This document shows, piece after piece, positions 26,218 through 32,200 of a stretch of DNA of 32,200 nt. Position numbers and translations under genes: made by a program. Each line of letters starts with the position of its first letter. Within the stretch, counting starts at the first letter, position 1. Source of the DNA: an uncultured Bacteroidia bacterium (GTDB lineage Bacteria; Bacteroidota; Bacteroidia; J057; CALLMJ01); NCBI GenBank assembly GCA_938005475.1, contig CALLNY010000089.1, positions 1 through 32,200 on the forward strand, given 5' to 3'. The notes beneath the pieces are model-generated. The model was not told the origin of the DNA. It worked only from the letters and a program-made list of their open reading frames with translations, and did no database searches.

Positions 26218-27699
26218 TTGCTACCTACCAATAAAGAACACTGGGGCACAAAAATAGGTTTAGTTTTAGCTATGGCAGGGAATGCGGTAGGATTAGGTAA
26301 CTTCTTACGCTTCCCTGTTCAGGCTATACAAAATGGGGGCAGTGCCTTTATTATTCCTTATTTCATCTGTTTTCTATTGATGGGAATACCCCTCCTGTGG
26401 GTAGAATGGAGTATGGGGCGGTTCGGTGCTAAACATAATCAACATAATTTACCTTCTATCCTTCAACTCTTTGTTCAATACCGTTGGATTCGGTTTTTAG
26501 GTGTATTTAGCTTATTTACTAATATTGTCGTTGCCGCTTATTATACCTACATAGAATCATGGACACTCGCTTACTTATATTATGCGCTCATTCAAAAATT
26601 TTCAGGTCAAACTTTACAAGAAGTACAACATTATTTTGATAGTTTCAGAAGTTGGAATCATTATGAGGGCATTCTATTTTGGTTAATTACATGCTTATTA
26701 AATGTTTACATTTTAAGTAAAGGGATACAGAAAGGTATTGAAGCGACTGCAAAGTTACTTATGCCAATGTTAATTCTTTTTGCGATAAGTTTAGCCATTT
26801 TCGCATTAAGTTTTCAGAAAGGGGATTTTGGTGCCATTCATGCTGGGATAGTCGGCTTTGATTATCTATGGACGCCCGATTTTTCAGGGATATGGAAACC
26901 CAAAGTATGGTTAGCAGCAGCAGGGCAAATCTTTTTTACTCTTGCATTAGGTATGGGAACTATCCAATGCTACGCCGCCTACATGAAAAAAGAGGAAGAT
27001 ATCGCACTAAATGCTATGGCTTCTGGTTGGCTCAATGAATTCGTTGAAATTGTACTCGGTGCCTCTATCATTATCCCCATTTGTGTCGGCTTTCTTGGAC
27101 TAAACAAAATCCATGAATGGGCTCAACTCGGTGGTATGGGCTTAAGTTTTAAAGTGTTACCCTATTTATTCTCGCAATGGGGAATCCTTCTAGGAACATT
27201 AACTGGACTTTTTTGGTTTGGTGCTTTATTCTTTGCCGGCATTACCTCCTCTCTTGCTATGGGACTTCCCATCACCTCCTTCCTTTCTGACCACTTCGCA
27301 TGGCCCCCAAAAAAAGGAGCCTTCTTATTCGGTACGCTAATTTTTTTGCTCGGCATACCTTGTATCCTTTCTCCTAAAATCTTTGATGAATTTGACTTCT
27401 GGGCAGGATCCTTCTCATTAGTGCTTTTTGCTGTCATTGAAATTATTTTATTTTCCTGGGTCTGGGGAATAGATAAAGCTTGGAACGAAATCAACCTAAA
27501 CGCCAAAATCAAAATCCCCTACCCTTTTAAATTCATTATTCATAAAGTCACGCCAGTCTTCCTAATTACTATTTTTATTGCCAATATCCCTGGCTTGATT
27601 CAAAAACTTATAGAAGAAACTACTATTGATGTAGTAATTGCACGGCTGTTAATGGTGTTATTGTTTTTATTAGGTCTGTGGGCAATTTACAAAACCTAA
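26218..27699 (+). CDS. Sodium:neurotransmitter symporter (SNF/NSS) family transporter
   Basis: Sodium-coupled amino-acid transporter of 493 residues with about 11-12 membrane helices. The family start is unmistakable: W9-G-T-K-IGLVLAMAGNAVGLGNFLRFP (TM1 with the unwound substrate/Na+ site), then GGSAFIIPYFICFLLMGIPLLWVEWSMGRFG. TM6 region is AAAGQIFFTLALGMGTIQCYAAY. No ATG precedes TM1, so the start must be TTG 26218, 2 bp after the stop of the propeller gene; translation is probably coupled. The length and a microprotein 4 bp downstream resemble the MetP-MetS type methionine/alanine importers. The substrate is inferred, not shown. Confidence 0.9.
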   Translation: MLPTNKEHWGTKIGLVLAMAGNAVGLGNFLRFPVQAIQNGGSAFIIPYFICFLLMGIPLLWVEWSMGRFGAKHNQHNLPSILQLFVQYRWIRFLGVFSLFTNIVVAAYYTYIESWTLAYLYYALIQKFSGQTLQEVQHYFDSFRSWNHYEGILFWLITCLLNVYILSKGIQKGIEATAKLLMPMLILFAISLAIFALSFQKGDFGAIHAGIVGFDYLWTPDFSGIWKPKVWLAAAGQIFFTLALGMGTIQCYAAYMKKEEDIALNAMASGWLNEFVEIVLGASIIIPICVGFLGLNKIHEWAQLGGMGLSFKVLPYLFSQWGILLGTLTGLFWFGALFFAGITSSLAMGLPITSFLSDHFAWPPKKGAFLFGTLIFLLGIPCILSPKIFDEFDFWAGSFSLVLFAVIEIILFSWVWGIDKAWNEINLNAKIKIPYPFKFIIHKVTPVFLITIFIANIPGLIQKLIEETTIDVVIARLLMVLLFLLGLWAIYKT

Positions 27700-27703
27700 C
27701 AAA

Positions 27704-27802
27704 ATGAAACTTGAATCTTTAATTTTAATGCTGATAATCAATGGAATAACGATTTATTTTGTGATTAAATTTCTTTGGAAAGTTATCAAAGAGAAAGATT
27801 AA
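27704..27802 (+). CDS. 32-residue membrane microprotein, MetS-like small subunit of the NSS transporter
   Basis: A small gene of 32 codons plus stop. The product begins MKLESLILMLIINGI, has a single hydrophobic helix (about 5-24) and a basic C-terminal tail (KFLWKVIKEKD), giving an N-out/C-in orientation by the positive-inside rule. It starts 4 bp after the NSS transporter stop. In actinobacterial MetPS, a small single-helix protein (MetS) encoded just downstream is needed for the NSS-family MetP to import methionine, and many bacterial NSS genes have such a partner. This fits in size, topology and position. The stop overlaps, on the opposite strand, the stop of the glycosyltransferase gene (4 bp shared). 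Confidence 0.7.
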   Translation: MKLESLILMLIINGITIYFVIKFLWKVIKEKD

Positions 27803-28977
27803 GTTTGAAGTTTACTAATTTGATGTAAGAGTTCATTGGCTAGTTTCTTTCTATCAAAATATTTTACAGCCGCATTACGAGCATTTCGGCTCATCGTAGT
27901 CCTTAAAGTTTTATCTTGAATAAGTAATTCAAGATTAGCTATAAACGCAGAGCGGTTTCCGAGTGGCGAAGCGAAACCACATTGATGCTCTCCTAGAAAC
28001 GTTTTTTGCCAGCCCTCATAATTATTCACAACCGGTAACCCACAGGCTAAATAATCATAGAATTTATTAGCAGAATTTGCTTCTAATACTTTATAATTAG
28101 CTATCGTAGAAACTCCAATATCTGCATTTGCCATCATCACTGAAACTAACTCCTTGGATACCCATGAATGCCACGTAAAAGTTTGTGGTTTTAATTGTTT
28201 CATTAACTGCTTAACTTTATTTGCTTGATTTCCATTTCCTATTAAAATGAATTCAGCAGAATTTTCAAGCGCTTTAGCCGCATATATCAATTCCGATACC
28301 TCATTCACCTGACCCACTGCCCCTGCATAAAGAATTTTAGGTATCTTATTACTTTTTTCCACAGGAAAAAAAACATTGGGATTAGTTCCATTATAAGAAA
28401 CTATCACCTTCTCTGCCGGGACACCATGCAATAAAATTTGTTGTTTCATATCAGGAGATAGTGCTACTATCAATGAAGCATGTTTATAAATTTCTTCTAC
28501 TTTGGTATGCAAATACTTCAAAAGCAGTGGATTAGTTAGTATTCTCATTTGTTCAGGCACATCTGGCCATACATCTACCGTTTCAAATATCAAAGGAATA
28601 TCCCATTTCTTTGACCATTTTTTCCCTAATTCTCCAACACTCGGTGGTGTGGAAGACGCATAGATAAGGTCAGGCTTATTCAGCTTAGTAATCAGATTAT
28701 CAGCATAATAATAGAACTTTAAGAACGATATAATACGCTTTAAAAAACCAAAATAATGAGAGTAAGGAACATTTAACACATAAGTTTGTATACCATTAAT
28801 ACATTCAAAATGAAATTCTTTTTGATGAACTGGGTGTATTGAAGGAAAGTTTGCCGAAGATGTCAGCATGATTACTTCATGCCCTGCCTCTACCCAGTAC
28901 CTACCTATTTCATATGACCTATTATTGCCGTAACTACCAGGTGGACAAAAATACTGATGTATAAACAGAATTTTCAA
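27799..28977 (-). CDS. GT4-family glycosyltransferase (WbuB-like)
   Basis: Cytoplasmic-face glycosyltransferase of 392 residues. The N-terminal GT-B Rossmann domain begins MKILFIHQYFCPPGSYGNNR with EAGHEVIMLTS. The nucleotide-sugar domain has KILYAGAVGQVNEVSELIYA, EFILIGNG, and an acceptor/nucleotide-binding helix EANSANKFYDYLACGLPVV (the E-x7-E region of GT4 is partly changed to A-N-K-F-Y-D, as in WbuB-like enzymes). The start is TTG 28977, 1 bp after the TAA of the upstream WecA-like gene. KILFIHQY at residue 2 is where family members begin, so no ATG is missing. It probably adds the second sugar to the lipid-linked primer made by its neighbour. Confidence 0.88.
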   Translation of the reverse strand: MKILFIHQYFCPPGSYGNNRSYEIGRYWVEAGHEVIMLTSSANFPSIHPVHQKEFHFECINGIQTYVLNVPYSHYFGFLKRIISFLKFYYYADNLITKLNKPDLIYASSTPPSVGELGKKWSKKWDIPLIFETVDVWPDVPEQMRILTNPLLLKYLHTKVEEIYKHASLIVALSPDMKQQILLHGVPAEKVIVSYNGTNPNVFFPVEKSNKIPKILYAGAVGQVNEVSELIYAAKALENSAEFILIGNGNQANKVKQLMKQLKPQTFTWHSWVSKELVSVMMANADIGVSTIANYKVLEANSANKFYDYLACGLPVVNNYEGWQKTFLGEHQCGFASPLGNRSAFIANLELLIQDKTLRTTMSRNARNAAVKYFDRKKLANELLHQISKLQT

Positions 28978-28978
28978 T

Positions 28979-30112
28979 TTAGTTTTTTACCGCTTCTTTC
29001 TTGGTTATATTTTCAATTTGCTGAATAACCGAAGAGGTTTGGGATGTAGCATCTTTCATTTTTTTAGCTTTTAAACCCATCTGGTAGAAAAGAAGAAACA
29101 AACCATACATCGCTAGTACGTAACTCACAAACAACGCAGTATAAAAATGAGACCAATTTTCTTTTACGGTAAAAGAAGAATAAACCAACAGAGTGGCAAG
29201 CCCAGTTACCATGATATAGAACAGTGGAATTACTTTAATAGGTATACCAAGATAAGCAAAATGGTGGGTAGTATGGTCTTTACCACCAACAAATGGGGAT
29301 TGACCTCTTCGAATACGAGCCACTGTTACAAAAGTAGAATCGATGATAGGAGCTAAAAAAATCAAGCCCGCAAGTAATATCTGGCGAGTAAAAATCAATT
29401 CACCTTCTGCGTTGGGTAGGTTCCATAAATATTTTATACCATAAAAAGCTAACAATGCCCCTAAAAATTGAGAACCTGTATCCCCCATGTATAATTTGCT
29501 AGGGTTCCAATTTAAAATTAAAAATCCAACCAGCGTACCAATAATACCTGATGTCATAAATAAATCAAAGTGAGAGAAAATAGGATTAAAATAAATAACC
29601 CCAACAATAGCCACTAAAATAGAAACCGCTACACTGCCCGTGATACCGTCCATATTATCTAACATGTTGATAGAATTTAAACAGCCGACAGTCCAGAATA
29701 CCGTCAAAGGGGCATCCAAATAAATATTCTTGAATAACTGAATTTCATATCCCATTAAAACCATCAAAACTCCAATCAACACCTGACCCAAGAGCTTCAA
29801 TAAAGGTTTAGTAGTTAATGCATCATCTACAATTCCTACAAAAAAGCCCAGACTCGTAATGATAAGAAGTGGTAAAAAGTCTTTTTGTTTTCCAAGAGAA
29901 ATATCTGATAAATATAAAGCTAGAATTGCTGAAATTAAAAATCCTATGTAAAAACTTAACCCTCCGATAATAGGTTTTTTAGAATGATCCCAGCGCTCCT
30001 GACCATCATTTCTTAATGATAGGGCTCCGAGTTGTTTTGAAAACTGAATCAATATGTAATTTAATCCAAACGAAAAAATAAAAAGAGCAAAAAAAATTAT
30101 ACTACTACTCAT
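28979..30112 (-). CDS. WecA/TagO-like undecaprenyl-phosphate glycosyl-1-phosphate transferase
   Basis: Integral membrane enzyme of 377 residues with about 11 helices. It transfers a HexNAc-1-phosphate from a UDP-sugar to undecaprenyl phosphate, the first step of O-antigen, enterobacterial-antigen-like or teichoic-type glycan assembly. Motifs of the MraY/WecA superfamily are GIVDDALTTKPLLKLLGQ (DD), INMLDNMDGITG (catalytic D-x-x-D) and MGDTGSQFLGALLAF. GGKDHTTHHFAYLG is the WecA-type His loop; the NMDG rather than the MraY motif points away from peptidoglycan. An upstream TTG at 30118 exists but ATG 30112 is preferred. It forms an operon with the GT4 gene (1-bp gap). Confidence 0.9.
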   Translation of the reverse strand: MSSSIIFFALFIFSFGLNYILIQFSKQLGALSLRNDGQERWDHSKKPIIGGLSFYIGFLISAILALYLSDISLGKQKDFLPLLIITSLGFFVGIVDDALTTKPLLKLLGQVLIGVLMVLMGYEIQLFKNIYLDAPLTVFWTVGCLNSINMLDNMDGITGSVAVSILVAIVGVIYFNPIFSHFDLFMTSGIIGTLVGFLILNWNPSKLYMGDTGSQFLGALLAFYGIKYLWNLPNAEGELIFTRQILLAGLIFLAPIIDSTFVTVARIRRGQSPFVGGKDHTTHHFAYLGIPIKVIPLFYIMVTGLATLLVYSSFTVKENWSHFYTALFVSYVLAMYGLFLLFYQMGLKAKKMKDATSQTSSVIQQIENITKKEAVKN

Positions 30113-30142
30113 AAGCAATGTTTAATTTCAGCGTTAATATTG

Positions 30143-30176
30143 CAAATTTATGTAGTTTTACGATACAATCCACAAA
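30143..30176 (-). promoter_or_regulatory. Promoter of the WecA-like/GT4 operon
   Basis: On the minus strand TTTG (30176-30173), a 22-bp spacer and TAAATTTG (30150-30143), exact -7. It ends 30 bp before ATG 30112. The divergent cytochrome gene starts at 30189, so the region serves both directions. Confidence 0.5.
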
Positions 30177-30188
30177 AAGTTTCAAAAA

Positions 30189-32075
30189 ATGCACTTTATG
30201 TTATATCAATATATTTTTCGGTATATTTTTTTGAGCATATTTATTGCTATTTTAATAATTTATAATGCTACTTCTTGCCAAAAGAACAATGAATTTTTAA
30301 ACTTAAAACAAAATATCCAATATACTGGCAAAGCGAGTTGTATGAGTTGCCATAAAGAAATTTACAATGAATTTATAAAAAGTGGGATGGGGCATTCCTT
30401 TTATAAACCCGGCGATTTTCCTTGGATTGAAAATTTTGAGCATAGTACCGTTTGGGATAGTTTCAGTAATTTATACTACGAAGCCTTCTTAAACCATCCT
30501 AATGAATTGTATATCAAAGAATTTCGTTTAAATGGTAAAGATACTTTATTTTCTAATTCATGGAGAGTAGATTGGATTATTGGTTCGGGAAGGCAGACCC
30601 GTTCATATATCATTGAAAAAAATGGTTTTTTATATGAAGCACCGATAACTTGGTATTCTATCAAAAAAATTTGGGATTTATCGCCAGGTTATCATGAAGG
30701 TTTCAACTCAGGTTTTAGAAGAGCACTCGGCGAAGAATGCATTCATTGCCATAATGGTTATAGCCCTTTCAGCGAAGGTTCAACCCATCACTTCCAAGCT
30801 ATTGCCCAAAGCATTGACTGTGAACGTTGCCATGGACCCGGTGAAATTCATATCAAAAACATGGAAAAAGACCTTATCGTCGATGTTGGTAAGGGGGAAA
30901 TAGATTATTCTATCGTCAACCCTAAACATTTAGACATCGATAAACAATTCGATGTTTGCCAACAGTGCCATCTGCAAGGAATTGTCGTTACTCAACCAGG
31001 AAAAAGATTCCAAGATTTTAGACCCGGTCTTAAAATCAATACTTTTTTTGATGTCTTTACCGTTGAACAAAATAATAAAAAAGAATTTGGTATAGCATCA
31101 CATGCAGAACGCCTTAAAAAATCAGCCTGTTTTAAGAAAAGTAAAATGACATGCACTACCTGCCATAACCCTCATCAACCTACCGATTTAACTTTGGCAG
31201 TACAAGCCTGCTGGAAATGTCATTCGGAACCTCACCAAAAAAAGTGTAGCTTGAACGATAACCTTAAAAACTCCTCAAATTGCGTTCCTTGTCATTTGAA
31301 TAAAACAGGTACTTCCGATATACCACACGTCCAATTCACTGACCATTACATCCGAATTATTTCCCGAGATACCGCTCAAAAATTATCCCCCAAGCAAGTA
31401 AAAGATATCATGATTTTTTGCCAAACCCAAACTAAACCTTCTGCTGATTTGACAGCACGCGCCTACTGGAACTTCTTTGAAACCCGTAATAATAATCCTA
31501 CTTTTTTAGATACAATCCCAAAATATACCTTCCTAAACCCTTCATTAGAAGCCGCTAAATTTTATATTTACCGAAATCAATTAGAACAAGCCCAAAAAGT
31601 TTTACAAATGTTCAAGCCGTTAAACCTACAAGAAAAAGTCTGGCAAGCCATTTTGTTGGCAGAAGTCTATGAAAAACAAAAACAATTGCCCCAAGCTATT
31701 GCATACTACGAAAAAGCCCACGCCTTGCAACCTTTTCAATACCAAGCCCAACTGAAAGCTATCTTACTACAACTAAAAGTTTCTGATGGCTCTATACGTC
31801 ACTTGGAAAAAGCCCTTGATAACTTATTAGTACTGCATAAAAAAAATCCACTAGATTATTTTGTTACCCTTAACATCGGTAAACTGTACAATGATTTAAG
31901 ACAAGATAACGCATCAGAAAAATTTTTATGGGATGCATTAAAAATTTACCCTAATAGTATGGATGCACTCCTTGAATTAGAAAAATTGTACCAACGTCAA
32001 AGAAACTTGAACAAAGCCCAACTAATACGCCACCGAATTCTAACTACCCAAAAAACAAAAGACAAAATACAATAA
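30189..32075 (+). CDS. Heptaheme c-type cytochrome with C-terminal TPR repeats
   Basis: Exported protein of 628 residues. A hydrophobic N-terminus (about 8-26) ends NATSC30, a possible lipoprotein site. Seven CxxCH heme motifs start at residues 51, 184, 211, 257, 322, 341 and 365, the last three packed within 50 residues. Extra cysteines are C314 and C353. A region of about 130 residues without heme sites separates hemes 1 and 2. The C-terminal part has TPR-like helices (VWQAILLAEVYEKQKQLPQA, AIAYYEKAHALQPF). It is probably a cell-envelope electron-transfer or redox protein; the donor and acceptor are unknown. Related TPR-multiheme proteins occur in Bacteroidota and Planctomycetes without a defined function. 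It has no oxidoreductase neighbour here. Another in-frame ATG lies three codons downstream. Confidence 0.85.
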   Translation: MHFMLYQYIFRYIFLSIFIAILIIYNATSCQKNNEFLNLKQNIQYTGKASCMSCHKEIYNEFIKSGMGHSFYKPGDFPWIENFEHSTVWDSFSNLYYEAFLNHPNELYIKEFRLNGKDTLFSNSWRVDWIIGSGRQTRSYIIEKNGFLYEAPITWYSIKKIWDLSPGYHEGFNSGFRRALGEECIHCHNGYSPFSEGSTHHFQAIAQSIDCERCHGPGEIHIKNMEKDLIVDVGKGEIDYSIVNPKHLDIDKQFDVCQQCHLQGIVVTQPGKRFQDFRPGLKINTFFDVFTVEQNNKKEFGIASHAERLKKSACFKKSKMTCTTCHNPHQPTDLTLAVQACWKCHSEPHQKKCSLNDNLKNSSNCVPCHLNKTGTSDIPHVQFTDHYIRIISRDTAQKLSPKQVKDIMIFCQTQTKPSADLTARAYWNFFETRNNNPTFLDTIPKYTFLNPSLEAAKFYIYRNQLEQAQKVLQMFKPLNLQEKVWQAILLAEVYEKQKQLPQAIAYYEKAHALQPFQYQAQLKAILLQLKVSDGSIRHLEKALDNLLVLHKKNPLDYFVTLNIGKLYNDLRQDNASEKFLWDALKIYPNSMDALLELEKLYQRQRNLNKAQLIRHRILTTQKTKDKIQ

Positions 32076-32102
32076 AAAAGGGAATAATTAAAACTTATTC
32101 CC
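32074..32102 (-). terminator. Intrinsic terminator for the minus-strand T9SS gene
   Basis: A perfect 8-bp stem, GGGAATAA (32080-32087) with TTATTCCC (32095-32102), and a 7-nt loop. On the minus strand it is followed by six U residues (A run 32074-32079 on plus). It starts right at the cytochrome stop codon and could also slow plus-strand transcription. Confidence 0.7.
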
Positions 32103-32134
32103 CTATACATAAACCAAATTTCCCTTCTATATTT

Positions 32135-32200
32135 TTATTCTTTAACTATTTTTTTGACCCACTTCTGCTCTTTATAAATCAATTCTAAGAAGTATACTCC
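32135..32200 (-). CDS. C-terminal tail of a T9SS cargo protein (start beyond window)
   Basis: The minus strand reads GVYFLELIYKEQKWVKKIVK, then E and a TAA at 32135-32137. A 'G-x-Y-F-x-x-I ... K-x-x-K' ending is the signature of the type A T9SS C-terminal sorting domain, and the same pattern ends the propeller protein (GMYFIKIES ... HKIIKD). The terminator at 32074-32102 lies 32 bp downstream. The rest of the gene is outside the window, so the cargo function is unknown. Confidence 0.75.
   Translation of the reverse strand, partial: GVYFLELIYKEQKWVKKIVKE

Overview
The window looks like chromosomal DNA of a low-GC member of the Bacteroidota, most likely from the Cytophagales/Chitinophagales side, though the order is a guess. 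The evidence is threefold. There are type IX secretion (T9SS) C-terminal sorting domains on two secreted proteins, one cut by the right edge. Many genes carry the Bacteroidota-type promoter box TAnnTTTG a few bases before the start codon and lack a clear Shine-Dalgarno sequence. Several other gene families are typical of the phylum. No tRNA, rRNA, insertion sequence, prophage or CRISPR array was found.

Layout. (1) 1-1030: decaying tandem array of coiled-coil PD-(D/E)XK nuclease-like genes, with one apparently intact copy leaving the window on the left, one internally deleted copy, and a possible scrap of a third. (2) 1032-4333, minus: HD phosphohydrolase and DUF445 membrane protein (overlapping genes), then a TIGR01777 nucleotide-sugar epimerase-like protein. 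(3) 4477-6957, plus: C-terminal processing protease and MscS channel. (4) 7056-9907, minus: outer-membrane-type protein, surE, an exported protein and a lipoprotein. (5) 9967-10104: candidate small RNA with a palindrome inside its promoter and a strong intrinsic terminator. (6) 10207-16945, plus: an isolated nuoH, clpC, then a MacA/MacB-like adaptor-permease-ATPase exporter. (7) 17083-19872: AddB/RecB-type nuclease with an Fe-S cysteine set, convergent with two minus-strand envelope proteins (19886-21206). (8) 21207-21644: intergenic region holding a GC-richer patch of unknown origin. (9) 21645-27802, plus: radical SAM/SPASM enzyme, large T9SS-secreted Asp-box propeller, a sodium:neurotransmitter-symporter-family transporter, and a 32-codon membrane microprotein resembling the MetS small subunit. 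(10) 27799-30112, minus: WecA/TagO-like glycosyl-phosphate transferase and GT4 glycosyltransferase that probably start a surface glycan. (11) 30189-32075, plus: seven-heme cytochrome with TPRs. (12) Right edge: tail of another T9SS cargo protein.

Most of the window is housekeeping and cell-envelope content. The parts most worth following up are the nuclease array with its 7- and 11-residue repeats, the small RNA locus with its operator-like palindrome, the transporter microprotein, and the compositionally odd intergenic patch at about 21395-21530. Start codons were often adjusted: genes with a TAnnTTTG box have it 9-19 bases (once 30) before the chosen start, and several starts are TTG or GTG.
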